The position numbers were made by a program, and so were the translations under genes. DNA of 64,000 bases from Gottfriedia acidiceleris. GTDB taxonomy: Bacteria > Bacillota > Bacilli > Bacillales > Bacillaceae_G. Positions 54,745 to 63,734 of the stretch are shown here, piece by piece (position 1 is the stretch's first letter; the number at the start of each line of letters is the position of its first letter). Below the pieces are notes generated by a model. The model was not told the origin of the DNA. It made no database searches and saw only the letters and a list, made by a program, of their open reading frames with translations. The stretch spans positions 620,001-684,000 of the forward strand of contig NZ_SCFN01000005.1 of assembly GCF_004138285.1 (NCBI RefSeq), written 5' to 3'.

Positions 54745-55994
54745 TTACTGTAATTGGCCTTGGATTTGTTGGATTGACCACGGCTTTAGGATTTAGCGAG
54801 AAAGGGTATCATGTTTACGGTTTTGATATTGATCAAAAGAAGAAGGAGCAATTAAGAAATGGTAAGATTCCCTTTTATGAACCTAATCTTAATGAAAAAT
54901 TAAATAAGCACTTTAATAAAGGTTTTACGATTACAGATGATTTACAGGAAGCTGTAATCAACAGTGAAGTTATCTTCCTTTGTGTGGGAACCCCGAGCAA
55001 AAAAGATGGTAGTGCGGATTTGGGATATATCTTCGAAGCTATTAAAAATGTAGCAGGCTATATAAAAAAGCCTGAGTTTAAAGTATTAGTGATCAAATCG
55101 ACTATTCCTCCATCCACAACAAGTGAAAAGATTAAACCATATCTGGAAAATTTAGGTTTTAAGGTTGGAGTTGAAATTGGCCTAACCAATAATCCTGAAT
55201 TTTTAAGAGAAGGATATGCTTGGGACGATTTTATGAATCCTGATCGTATTGTTGTTGGCCAGGAGGATGATAAAAGTGGACGGATACTCGAAACGATATA
55301 CCAAATTTTTAATGCCCCGATTTACCAGGTTTCTTTAAATACTGCTGAATATATTAAGTATTTATCTAACACGATGCTGGCTACTCTTATCAGTTTCGCA
55401 AATGAACAGTCACTAATCGCTAGGTCTATCGGAAATATTGATATAAAAAGAGCCTTTCAGGTCTTACATCTTGATAGAAGGTGGAGTGGCGCACCAGCTA
55501 ATATGTCATCTTATGTATTCCCGGGTTGTGGATTTGGCGGCTACTGCCTTCCTAAAGATACGATGGCTTTAGTTAGTCAGTCCTTAAAGAATTCTTACAC
55601 ACCAGAACTATTAACAAGTACCCTAAAAGTAAATGAAGCCATTAAAGAATTTGTTGTCATTGATATAGAAAGAAAAGTTGAAAAGAATGAAAATATAGGA
55701 ATCCTCGGGTTAGCATTTAAGCCAAATTCAAATGACATTAGGGATACACCGGCAAAAGCTATAATTCAAGGTTTACTTCAAAAAGGATACACAAATATCA
55801 TCGCCTATGATCCTATGGCAAACGAAGAGTTTAAAGAGGCAAATGGCTTTCCTATTCAATATTCTCCTAACTTATCATCACTGCTTTCAATGGTTGATCA
55901 TGTTGTAATTTTAACAGCTTGGGATGAATTTACTAAAAATGAAGAGTCGATAAAGAAAAAGAACGTTTTCGATTACCGTTATATTTACCACTAG
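54741..55994 (+). CDS. Nucleotide sugar dehydrogenase (UDP-glucose/GDP-mannose DH family)
   Basis: This 417-residue NAD-dependent four-electron dehydrogenase makes a nucleotide uronic acid. The N-terminal IGLGFVGLTTALGF (about 4-17), LCVGTPSKKDGSADL, NNPEFLREGYAW and FPGCGFGGYCLPKDTMAL (catalytic Cys near 272) are characteristic. GLAFKPNSNDIRDTPA opens the C-terminal domain. The start is TTG, overlapping the preceding stop (TTGA) with AGGGTGA upstream. It is co-transcribed with the epimerase, so uronate-derived sugars are likely cluster products. Confidence 0.92.
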   Translation: MITVIGLGFVGLTTALGFSEKGYHVYGFDIDQKKKEQLRNGKIPFYEPNLNEKLNKHFNKGFTITDDLQEAVINSEVIFLCVGTPSKKDGSADLGYIFEAIKNVAGYIKKPEFKVLVIKSTIPPSTTSEKIKPYLENLGFKVGVEIGLTNNPEFLREGYAWDDFMNPDRIVVGQEDDKSGRILETIYQIFNAPIYQVSLNTAEYIKYLSNTMLATLISFANEQSLIARSIGNIDIKRAFQVLHLDRRWSGAPANMSSYVFPGCGFGGYCLPKDTMALVSQSLKNSYTPELLTSTLKVNEAIKEFVVIDIERKVEKNENIGILGLAFKPNSNDIRDTPAKAIIQGLLQKGYTNIIAYDPMANEEFKEANGFPIQYSPNLSSLLSMVDHVVILTAWDEFTKNEESIKKKNVFDYRYIYH

Positions 55995-56057
55995 TTAACA
56001 ATTAAAGGGATACCTAAGCTGCAGACTAAAATTTAAACTTGAAAGGAGTTTGAACAG

Positions 56058-57656
56058 TTGAAACATTATTACTGCTCAACGTTTAGTAAGGATTACGCCT
56101 ATAAAGGTTTATTATTATACAACTCAATTGAACAACATGATAAAGATTTTCATTTTTTTATGATATGTCTTCATGAAGAAGCAAAAAAATTATTTGAGAA
56201 AATGAATCTAACTCATGCAACTATAATAAGTTTGGAAGAGATTGAAAAGGAAGACAAAGAATTACTTTCGGTAAAAGGCTCTCGAAATGACAAGGAATAT
56301 ATTTGGACCTCTAAAGCGACGGTATGTATATATCTATTAAAACAATTCGAAGAAATCGATCATATTGTATGGCTGGACGGTGATACCTTCTTTTTTTCGA
56401 ATCCAGAACCTATTTTTACCGAATGGGGAGAATACTCTGTTACGTTAACAGCTGAAAAATGGCTAAAGGAACATAGTATATTAGGCGATACGAACGGCAT
56501 CTATAATACCGGTTATATGGGTTTTAAAAGAGATGAATATTCGATGGTATGCCTTCATTGGTTTAGAAAGAAGCTTATAGAATGGTGTTTTGACAGATGG
56601 GAAAAAGGACGTTGGAGCGACCAGGTATATGCAAATGATTGGCCTATGAGATTTCAGAATATTGGTATTATTGAGAATGTAGGTGTCAATCTTACTCCTT
56701 ATATCATAAATTACAGGTTAATAGAAAGTCCAGTTATTAAAAAAGACAAAGATATATTTATAAATAATGAAAAAATAATATTTTTCCATTTTTATGGGTT
56801 TAAATACTATGATGGTAATGTCTTTGATATTTGTAATTATGTAATGAACTGCAGAGATGACGTCACTAAGCATATTTATATTCCCTATATAAATGCCTCA
56901 ATAGCAATGATGAATAAAATAAAAGAAGTGGACAGTAACTTCGTTCAAGAAAAGAGTATAAAAGATAATCATATAAGAAATTATTTTAACCTTGAAATAA
57001 ATTTGTCAGCTGATAAAGGAAAAAATAACCTATGTACAATTATTGGGAAAGAATCTCTTGAACAAGGTTTAGCACTTTTTAACTCCCTTAAGATGAATAC
57101 ACCCAATTTTCAACTATGGATTTGCTGTCTAGATGAGAGCACCTATTCCTTCTTTTACAAATTGAGTTTAGATCATGTCCTTCTTATAAATTTAAAAAAT
57201 CTTGAAGGCAACGAGTTATTAAGCATCAAAGATACTCGAAGCCCTGAGGAATATATCCGGACATTAAAACCTTCCTTTATTTCATATATATTTAAAAATA
57301 ATTATCAAGTAAATTCTCTTGTTTATACCGACGTTGATAACAGCCTTTATACAGATTTTAATAACTTATTTGATGAATTGAAGCGTGGGAACTCTCTTTT
57401 AATTTTCACGAGGCCAGTTACTACTGAAGAAGAAAAGAATTATGGTGTGTATGATGCTGGACTAATAGGATTTAACAGAGATGAAATCGCACTAGAATGC
57501 CTGTACAAATGGAAGAAGGATTGTATTAATTGGTGTTTTAACAAAGTGGAAGTAGAGCTATGGTTAGACCAAAAGTATTTAGACCAATGGCCGAATCAGT
57601 ATACAGGTTTAAAAGTCATGGAGAGTCCCACTAGAACTCTTGATTCAGAAAAATAA
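56058..57656 (+). CDS. Double-domain glycosyltransferase (GT8-like tandem repeat)
   Basis: This 532-residue protein is built of two homologous halves. The first (about 1-260) has the D-x-D motif in VWLDGDTFFF and the segment YNTGYMGFKRDEYSMVCLHW. The second (about 320-532) has YTDVDNSLY and YDAGLIGFNRDEIALECLYKW. Both share ELLS-K-x-R, EYI-T-x-K and a W-DQ-Y-DWP type end. The DxD motif and overall pattern suggest GT-A fold retaining-type transferases related to family 8. Two active sites could add two sugars, or one half may be structural. The start is TTG with AAGGAG eight bases upstream. I do not recognise a named homologue. Confidence 0.7.
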   Translation: MKHYYCSTFSKDYAYKGLLLYNSIEQHDKDFHFFMICLHEEAKKLFEKMNLTHATIISLEEIEKEDKELLSVKGSRNDKEYIWTSKATVCIYLLKQFEEIDHIVWLDGDTFFFSNPEPIFTEWGEYSVTLTAEKWLKEHSILGDTNGIYNTGYMGFKRDEYSMVCLHWFRKKLIEWCFDRWEKGRWSDQVYANDWPMRFQNIGIIENVGVNLTPYIINYRLIESPVIKKDKDIFINNEKIIFFHFYGFKYYDGNVFDICNYVMNCRDDVTKHIYIPYINASIAMMNKIKEVDSNFVQEKSIKDNHIRNYFNLEINLSADKGKNNLCTIIGKESLEQGLALFNSLKMNTPNFQLWICCLDESTYSFFYKLSLDHVLLINLKNLEGNELLSIKDTRSPEEYIRTLKPSFISYIFKNNYQVNSLVYTDVDNSLYTDFNNLFDELKRGNSLLIFTRPVTTEEEKNYGVYDAGLIGFNRDEIALECLYKWKKDCINWCFNKVEVELWLDQKYLDQWPNQYTGLKVMESPTRTLDSEK

Positions 57657-57670
57657 CAATGGAGGAATTT

Positions 57671-58642
57671 ATGGCAGAGACTAATTATTTTTATAATCAA
57701 AAGGTTTTAATTACTGGAGCAAATGGATTCATTGGATCTCATGTCGTGCAAAAAATGGTAAATGAAAAAGCCGATGTATCCATTATAGTTAGGGAATCAT
57801 CCGATTTATGGAGAATTGAAGAATTAAAAAAGCATATTGACATCCATCTGATTGATTTAAGAGATTCCGTTTCAATAGACAATTGCGTAAAACAGATTAA
57901 GCCAGAATATATTTTTCATGTTGGTGCATATGGTGTAGATTCTAGACAAAAGGATTATTTAACTGCAGTTAACACCAACATCATAGGGACAATGAATATG
58001 TTAAATTCTTTAAAAGATGTAGGATGCAAGAAATTTATTAATGTAGGTACTTGTATGGAATACGGTGACAAAAAGGAAATAATTAAAGAGAGTTCTCATT
58101 TAGAGCCCGATAGTATTTACGGAAGTACTAAAGCCTCATCCTCCATTATTTCCCATCAAATCGCTTCAGAAAATAACATAGATATTGTAACTCTAAGGCC
58201 TTTTGGTGTATTTGGAGAGAAAGAGGGAAGCCATAAATTTTTTCCTTATATTATTTTATCTAATTTAGATGGCAAAGAAGTTAATTTAACTCCGTGTGAA
58301 CAATACCGGGATTATTGTTATATAGAAAATATTATTGAAGGTTTTATTTTGGCTGCCCAAAATGAAACTATTAAAAACGAAATATTTAATATCGGCAGTG
58401 GTACTATTTATAAGTTAAAGCACTATGTTGACATGATTTACAAGGAAATGAGCCCAAATAAAGAACCAAATTATGGTGCACTTACTTATAGGGAAAATGA
58501 AGTTTGGAGACAACAGCCTGATACCACTAAAATAAAAAACGTTTTAAAATGGGAACCTAAAATAAGCCTCCATGATGGCATAAAACGAACTATTGATTGG
58601 TATACAAGAAATAAAGAAAAATTTATAGGAACAGGTAGATAA
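57671..58642 (+). CDS. NAD-dependent epimerase/dehydratase (second)
   Basis: This 323-residue extended-SDR enzyme has VLITGANGFIGSHVV (about 12-26), NVGTCMEYGD (substrate Ser/Thr region) and YGSTKASSS with the catalytic Y-x3-K. RPFGVFGEKEGSHKFFP resembles GDP- or CDP-sugar reductases/epimerases. It is only about a quarter similar to the earlier epimerase by eye, so the two probably act on different steps. ATG 57671 is preceded by GGAGGAATTT; the ATG at 57659 lies in front of that site. Fourteen bases separate it from the glycosyltransferase stop. Confidence 0.83.
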   Translation: MAETNYFYNQKVLITGANGFIGSHVVQKMVNEKADVSIIVRESSDLWRIEELKKHIDIHLIDLRDSVSIDNCVKQIKPEYIFHVGAYGVDSRQKDYLTAVNTNIIGTMNMLNSLKDVGCKKFINVGTCMEYGDKKEIIKESSHLEPDSIYGSTKASSSIISHQIASENNIDIVTLRPFGVFGEKEGSHKFFPYIILSNLDGKEVNLTPCEQYRDYCYIENIIEGFILAAQNETIKNEIFNIGSGTIYKLKHYVDMIYKEMSPNKEPNYGALTYRENEVWRQQPDTTKIKNVLKWEPKISLHDGIKRTIDWYTRNKEKFIGTGR

Positions 58643-58678
58643 AAGAAGACGGTAATGGGGTGGGAAGGAGTTGTTATA

Positions 58679-59086
58679 ATGGAGAAAGGATTTGAATTAA
58701 TTTCCATTCAACCTTTTGAAGATAAGCGAGGAAGTCTAAAAAAAATTGTAATGAAAAGTCAGTTAGAGGAAGATATCCAAATTGAAGAGGTGTACTTACT
58801 GTATTCTGAAAAGGGAAGTGTTAGAGGGAACCACTATCATAAAAAAACTTTAGAGTATTTTGTGATTGTTAGTGGGAAGGCGAAGGTTGCACTGAAGAAT
58901 CTTGATACAGGAACATTGGAAGAAATCAATATTTCATCAAGTGATAATTTGATTTTAAAAGTTACACCTTATGTAGTGCATGCTTTTAAAAACGAAGGGG
59001 ATCTGCCGTTAGTCATGCTTGCCGTTTCATCCAAGGAATATAATAAACTTGATACAGATACATTCAATATGGAAATCATACAATAA
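58679..59086 (+). CDS. Sugar cupin (FdtA/WxcM- or RmlC-like)
   Basis: This 135-residue single-domain cupin has PFEDKRGSLKKI near the N-terminus, VRGNHYHKKTLEYFVIVSGKAKVAL (cupin motif 1, about 50-74) and VTPYVVHAFKNEGD (motif 2). The pattern is that of dTDP-sugar 3,4-ketoisomerases (FdtA) and related enzymes that act on 4-keto-hexose nucleotides. That agrees with the two dehydratase/epimerase genes upstream. The ATG at 58679 follows AAGGAG. Last gene of the sugar cluster. Confidence 0.75.
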   Translation: MEKGFELISIQPFEDKRGSLKKIVMKSQLEEDIQIEEVYLLYSEKGSVRGNHYHKKTLEYFVIVSGKAKVALKNLDTGTLEEINISSSDNLILKVTPYVVHAFKNEGDLPLVMLAVSSKEYNKLDTDTFNMEIIQ

Positions 59087-59473
59087 ATAATTTTCATCTA
59101 ATAGCCTAGAAATTACAAAAACTACCATCACCAGTGGTTGGGAATCTTTTTTTATGTGTCTAAAAATAGCTTGTAAATTTTTTGAATACATTTGACCAGA
59201 AATTAATCTTAATGTACTTTTGAAATTTTAGCAGCTGTTTGTTCTTTGAGTTAAGAAGGTGTAGATATTCAAAATCAATGGTTTTATTAATAAATCTTTT
59301 TCTATTTTATTTTGTCTGCGAATTTGTTTATTTTTATAGGTGAGTGACTTTCGTGCCGATTACATGCCGATTTCGGTTTAGTTTATAATATCGAATATTG
59401 ACGAGTGTATTTTTGAAACATTGATTTAAAGCCATTATTTGTATTATATTTAATTCTACTTTATTTATAATTA
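59087..59473. other. Right end of island, non-coding
   Basis: This region of 387 AT-rich bases begins with a weak hairpin and T run (59115-59152) that may end the sugar operon. Further on, two direct TGCCGATT elements lie at about 59357-59377. On the minus strand, the bases there encode a short RHVIGTKVTHL-type tail ending in TAA, but no longer ORF. No gene is supported. Confidence 0.5.
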
Positions 59474-59504
59474 ATTAAATTCGAGATGGAAGGTTCAATT
59501 GGTT
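59474..59504 (+). repeat. Right 31-bp direct repeat (putative attR), copy of sufB end
   Basis: Identical to 51811-51841. Read in the sufB frame it would give [11 protein letters not shown] followed by TAG, one residue longer than the present SufB. This suggests the bases to its right are the original chromosome downstream of sufB. Confidence 0.85.
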
Positions 59505-59521
59505 TATAGAGTTTTTAGTGG

Positions 59522-59556
59522 AGACGAACTTTTAAAGTTCGTCTCTTTTTCTTTAT
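59522..59556 (+). terminator. Strong terminator right of the island (probable ancestral suf terminator)
   Basis: GAGACGAACTTT and AAAGTTCGTCTC are perfect 12-base arms followed by TTTTTCTTT. No gene ends here now; it stands 18 bases after the duplicated sufB end. Confidence 0.85.
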
Positions 59557-59642
59557 AATTCACTTTAAGATAAGTGTTCAGTGTTAAAAGAGTATAACCT
59601 AGTTTAAATAATTTTATTTTTTATAAAATGTTATCTTGACAA

Positions 59643-60245
59643 TATGGCAGTATTGCCGATGAAACGGCTGATGCAGAAATGATCGCAACAGACCTTTTAG
59701 GACAAGCCGAGCACGGACCTACTTCACCTTGTGCTTTAATTACTACTTCTGAAAAACTAGCACAAGAAACTTTAGTAGAAATAGAGCGTCAATTAAAACT
59801 ACTACCAACTGGTGAAATAGCACGTGTTGGATGGGAGGACAATGGAATCATCATTCTAGTTGATAGTTTAGAAGAAGCAGTCGTAGAAGGCGACAAACTC
59901 GCTTACGAGCATGTTCAAATCCTTACTGAAGATCCTGAATACTTCCGTCAAAATCTATCAAACTTCGGCGCATTGTTCCTTGGAAAAGAAACAAATGTGG
60001 CCTATGGCGATAAAGTAATTGGCACGAACCATACTCTACCTACAAAAGGCGCTGCTCGTTATACTGGTGGATTATGGGTTGGTAAATTTATTAAAACTTG
60101 TACATACCAAAAAGTTGCAACAGAAGCAACTGCTATGATTGGTGAATATTGCTCACGTCTATGCAACCTTGAAAATTTTGCTGGCCATGCAGAACAAGCT
60201 AACTTGCGCGTTCGTCGTTACAGTAAGATCGCAGTAATACAATAA
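59643..60245 (+). pseudogene. 5'-truncated histidinol dehydrogenase family gene
   Basis: About 200 codons correspond to the C-terminal half of a HisD-type enzyme. [33 protein letters not shown] is the conserved block containing the catalytic His region, followed by [22 protein letters not shown] and [19 protein letters not shown]. Full-length enzymes are about 430 residues. The first half is absent: upstream of position 59640 the frame has a stop (TGA) and no similarity. The late [13 protein letters not shown] resembles the sulfopropanediol dehydrogenase branch as much as true HisD. No ribosome binding site precedes any internal ATG. Likely a decayed remnant beside the island. Confidence 0.8.
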
Positions 60246-60260
60246 GTAAATGCGCACTAC

Positions 60261-60299
60261 AAAAAACCATTCCTAAAAAATAGTGAGGAATGGTTTTTA
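60261..60299 (+). terminator. Terminator after hisD remnant
   Basis: AAAAAACCATTCCT and AGGAATGGTTTTT form a strong stem with a T tract. Confidence 0.9.
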
Positions 60300-60461
60300 T
60301 GTGAATCAGGAGATATGGTAAAATCCTTCAACTTTACACCTCGTTAATTGTTCAGATAAATAAAGGTTTTTATAAAATAAGATATATCAATTTGTGGTAA
60401 AATTTAACTTGAAAGTAAACGAGATGTAAGAGGAATTTATATCTAAGTGGGAGGGTTTTTT

Positions 60462-60986
60462 ATGAATTTTAACCTTAAAGAAGCAATTGAAGTTTTAGAA
60501 AGAACACCCAAATCATTAGAGTCCCTTCTATCGGGTTTATCAGAATCTTGGTTAAACTGTAATGAAGGTGAAGGAACTTGGAATGCTTCTGAAGTAATCG
60601 ACCATCTAATTGAGTGTGAAAAAACAAATTGGATTCCAAGGTTGAACTGCATGCTTAACAAAGAAGGAAACAATTATTTCCCCCCATTCGATCGTTTTTC
60701 GCATTTAAATGAAAAACACGAGAAATCAATAGAAGAAAGACTGCTTGATTTTAAGAATTTAAGAACGGAAAATATTAAAAAACTACAATTATTAGTGGAC
60801 CCTAATAACCATTTGGAATTAGAAGGGATTCATCCTGACTTTGGCTCCGTTAAATTAAAAGAATTATTATCCACTTGGGTCGTACATGATCTAACCCATG
60901 TAACTCAAATTACAAGAGTGATGGCAAAAAGATATAAAACTGACGTAGGACCTTGGATTGCAAATTTAAGTATATTAAAACAATAG
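60462..60986 (+). CDS. DinB-fold putative metal-dependent hydrolase (DUF1569/YfiT-like)
   Basis: This 174-residue four-helix-bundle protein of the DinB superfamily has potential metal ligands His in EVIDHLIECE (about 48) and the pair in WVVHDLTHVTQITR (about 145, 149). Members include bacillithiol- or mycothiol-dependent transferases and proteins of unknown role. Activity cannot be assigned. ATG 60462 has GGGAGGG just upstream; the GTG at 60447 precedes that site. Single gene. Confidence 0.8.
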   Translation: MNFNLKEAIEVLERTPKSLESLLSGLSESWLNCNEGEGTWNASEVIDHLIECEKTNWIPRLNCMLNKEGNNYFPPFDRFSHLNEKHEKSIEERLLDFKNLRTENIKKLQLLVDPNNHLELEGIHPDFGSVKLKELLSTWVVHDLTHVTQITRVMAKRYKTDVGPWIANLSILKQ

Positions 60987-61011
60987 TCACTGTTTATAAA
61001 AGGTATTATTC

Positions 61012-61038
61012 ATACTCGGGGAATTCCGAGTTTTTTTA
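61012..61038 (+). terminator. Terminator after DinB gene
   Basis: ACTCGG-GGAATT-CCGAGT followed by six T residues is a compact intrinsic terminator. Confidence 0.85.
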
Positions 61039-61107
61039 TGTTAAACTATTATTTAAACTATAGAGAAAATAGATTTTTAGTGTATTTAAAAAGGAGAGAA
61101 ATTTAGG

Positions 61108-61938
61108 TTGGATATCATTCTACAAATTCTTATACTCATCAGTATAGGACTTGCTGCAGGAACAGTCGGATCATTGATTGGATTAGGCGGAGGAATTATT
61201 ATTGTTCCAATGTTACTTAATATTGATCACTTTTTATCCGCTTTTACGACTGTACCAATTCATGTTGCAGTTGGAACTTCATTGATTACAATTGTGTTTT
61301 CTTCGCTTTCATCCACCCTTTCGTATCATAAGCAAAAACGAATTGATTATAAGAGTGGTATTTTATTTTTAATAGGTAGTGTTCCTGGTAGCTTACTAGG
61401 TACATACATCAATTCGCTTTTAAATACAGAGCGGTTTACTTTATTTTTTGGTATATTTTTAATCTGTATATCAGTCTTTCTATTAGTTTCTTCAAAATTA
61501 AATAAAAAAATAAAGGAAGTACATAAAGGTATTATACGAATATATACAAATGATGAAGGCGAAGCATATACATATAGCTATAGTCTTCCATTGGCGATTT
61601 CATTATCTATTTGTATCGGGATCATCTCAGGATTATTTGGAATTGGTGGAGGAATATTATTAGTACCAATGATGGCGTTTTTATTTGGTTTTCCACCTCA
61701 GTTAGCTGTTGCGACTTCAATGTTTGTCGTTATGTTTACGACTCTTGGGAGCTCAATTTCATACATAGCATTAGGAGAAGTAAATTTCTATTACATTCTT
61801 TTACTTATTCCCGGTGCATGGTTTGGTGGGAAAATTGGTGCGTATATTAATCAAAAATTAAAAACTGAAACAATCGCATTAATTTTAAGATTAGTCGTGC
61901 TATTTTACGGCATAAAATTAATTATAGAAAATATTTAA
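61108..61938 (+). CDS. yunE: TauE/SafE family membrane transporter (YunE)
   Basis: This 276-residue membrane protein has about eight helices and the internally duplicated TauE/SafE signature: GSLIGLGGGIIIVPML (about 21-36) and SGLFGIGGGILLVPMM (about 172-187). The family exports sulfite or sulfonate-type anions. Followed by yunD and yunC, as in the B. subtilis yunCDE group, which supports the name. The start is TTG with GGAGAG nine bases upstream. Confidence 0.87.
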   Translation: MDIILQILILISIGLAAGTVGSLIGLGGGIIIVPMLLNIDHFLSAFTTVPIHVAVGTSLITIVFSSLSSTLSYHKQKRIDYKSGILFLIGSVPGSLLGTYINSLLNTERFTLFFGIFLICISVFLLVSSKLNKKIKEVHKGIIRIYTNDEGEAYTYSYSLPLAISLSICIGIISGLFGIGGGILLVPMMAFLFGFPPQLAVATSMFVVMFTTLGSSISYIALGEVNFYYILLLIPGAWFGGKIGAYINQKLKTETIALILRLVVLFYGIKLIIENI

Positions 61939-61954
61939 AAAGGATGGTGGAACA

Positions 61955-63358
61955 ATGGAAACAAATCAAACTATTAATATTCGGTTGTTCCATACAAATG
62001 ACATTCACAGCCACTTTGAAACGTGGCCAACAATTGTTGGTTTGTTGAAGTCTAAAAGAGAGTTAGCTAAGGGGAAAGGTGAGGCCACACTTACTTTTGA
62101 TATTGGCGATTTCGTTGATCGATTTCATCCAATTTCGGAGGCTACTTTAGGAAAGGGTAATGTAGAACTCTTAAACGATGCCCAATTTGATGCAGTTACA
62201 ATAGGAAATAATGAAGGAATTACCCTATCAAAAGGTGAGTTGTTAAACCTTTACGAAGATGCAAAGTTTGATGTATTAGTTGGTAATTTAGCCAATTCAG
62301 ATGAAGGTAGTCAGAGTTTCAGCAAGCCTTTTGAAATATATGAAAAAAATGGAGTAAAACTAGGTGTAATTGGATTAACAGTCGCTTATCCAGTGTTTTA
62401 TGAAACTTTAGGATGGAGTATAAAAGATCCGTTTGAAATGTTAAATAACATTCTCCCAATTGTCAAAGCGCAATCAGACATTGTCATTATACTTTCTCAC
62501 TTAGGTATGAGAGACGATCAGAGAATTGCTGAACAATTCTCAGGAGTCGATATTATCTTAGGCGCACATACTCATCATTTATTTCCAAATGGAGAGTATG
62601 CTGGTGAAACTTTACTTTGTGGAACAGGTAAACATGGTAACTATTTAGGCGAGGTATTAATTACTGTAAATAAAGAAACGAAAATTATAATAAATACTGA
62701 AGCTTCAGTTACTGAAGTACATACAATTCCTAAATATTACCAAGATGAAGTAACGAAACTCATGCTGGCTAATTTAATGAGACTAAGTGAAGAAATTTTA
62801 AGTGAACCGGTGACTCAACTACCGAGTAACATGAGTGTGAATTGGTTTAAAGAAAGTCCATTGCCGAAATTATTAGCAAATGCACTTCGCCAATGGACAA
62901 AATCAGATATCAGTATACTAAATTCGGGTATTTTACTTGACGGCTTAACGCATGGACTTGTTACAAAGGGTGACATTCATCGAATATGCCCACATCCTAT
63001 TAATCCTTGTGTCATTAATTTGTCTGGCAAGGAATTACTAGATGTTTTAAATCGTTGTGAAGATAAAGAATTGACTCATTTGAAGATGAAAGGTTTTGGA
63101 TTTAGAGGAAAGGTAATCGGAAAAATGGTTTACGATGGAATCACTATTGTTAATAGGGATAAGAAAAGGCGTTTTTATCAAGAAGAATTATTTATTAATG
63201 GAGAAATGTTAGATTTAAATCGAACGTATGAGATCGGAACTTTGGATTTATTTACGTTTGGCCATTTTATTCCTACAATTCGTGATGCTGGCCATAAAAG
63301 ATTTTTTATGCCTGAATTTATTCGTGATGTGTTATTTTGGGCTTTAAAAAGTGTATAA
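61955..63358 (+). CDS. yunD: Metallophosphatase / 5'-nucleotidase family protein (YunD)
   Basis: This 467-residue two-domain enzyme has an N-terminal calcineurin-like phosphoesterase: HTNDIHSHFE (about 13-22), DIGDFVDR, IGNNE, ILSHLG and GAHTHHLF contain the metal ligands. The C-terminal 5'-nucleotidase domain begins near residue 290. Unlike secreted 5'-nucleotidases it lacks a signal peptide, so it acts in the cytoplasm; nucleotide or other organophosphate hydrolysis is likely. It is 16 bases after yunE and belongs to the same operon. GGATGGTGG precedes the ATG. Confidence 0.9.
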   Translation: METNQTINIRLFHTNDIHSHFETWPTIVGLLKSKRELAKGKGEATLTFDIGDFVDRFHPISEATLGKGNVELLNDAQFDAVTIGNNEGITLSKGELLNLYEDAKFDVLVGNLANSDEGSQSFSKPFEIYEKNGVKLGVIGLTVAYPVFYETLGWSIKDPFEMLNNILPIVKAQSDIVIILSHLGMRDDQRIAEQFSGVDIILGAHTHHLFPNGEYAGETLLCGTGKHGNYLGEVLITVNKETKIIINTEASVTEVHTIPKYYQDEVTKLMLANLMRLSEEILSEPVTQLPSNMSVNWFKESPLPKLLANALRQWTKSDISILNSGILLDGLTHGLVTKGDIHRICPHPINPCVINLSGKELLDVLNRCEDKELTHLKMKGFGFRGKVIGKMVYDGITIVNRDKKRRFYQEELFINGEMLDLNRTYEIGTLDLFTFGHFIPTIRDAGHKRFFMPEFIRDVLFWALKSV

Positions 63359-63430
63359 AATTTATCAAGATTAGACAGGTTTCACTTTTGTTTTTTTCTC
63401 ATATTTTAGAATGAGAAAGGAGCGTTGAAC

Positions 63431-63733
63431 TTGATCAATTTAAGCCCAATTAAAATAGATAATCATACATTTAATGCTGTTACGGTTTTACTTCCAAAAA
63501 CTACATTATTGGTCGTTATGAATGACAAAGGATATATTATGTGCGGAGCATTAGATGTAGCTTTATTGAATGAAAGATTGCGCGATCGTCAAATTATTGC
63601 AGGCCGAGCAGTTGGAGTAAAAACAATAGAAGAATTATTAAATGCGCCTTTAGAATCAATTACAGTTGAAGCAGAAAAGTTAGGTATTCAAAAAGGAATG
63701 ATTGGAAGAGACGCATTATTAAAGATGATATAA
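63431..63733 (+). CDS. yunC: DUF1805 protein (YunC)
   Basis: This 100-residue protein matches the DUF1805 family as I remember it. LPKTTLLVVMNDKGYIMCGALDVALLNERL spans about 20-49, followed by AGRAVGVKTIEELLNAPLESIT. B. subtilis YunC has almost the same length and blocks. Function unknown. The frame opens at TTG 63425, but TTG 63431 is eight bases from AAAGGAG and matches the YunC N-terminus (INLSPIKI), so I use it. A terminator follows. Confidence 0.85.
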   Translation: MINLSPIKIDNHTFNAVTVLLPKTTLLVVMNDKGYIMCGALDVALLNERLRDRQIIAGRAVGVKTIEELLNAPLESITVEAEKLGIQKGMIGRDALLKMI

Positions 63734-63734
63734 A

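Larger units (their letters stand above)
51842..59504 (+). mobile_element. Genomic island inserted at the 3' end of sufB
   Basis: The 7.66-kb segment lies between a 31-bp sufB-end direct repeat. It contains a small kinase gene and a sugar-nucleotide/glycosyltransferase cluster that have no counterpart at this position in the conserved yun-suf order. The structure is that left by site-specific integration into a gene's 3' end. No integrase gene is present, so the element is probably degenerate, or was mobilised in trans. Confidence 0.6.
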
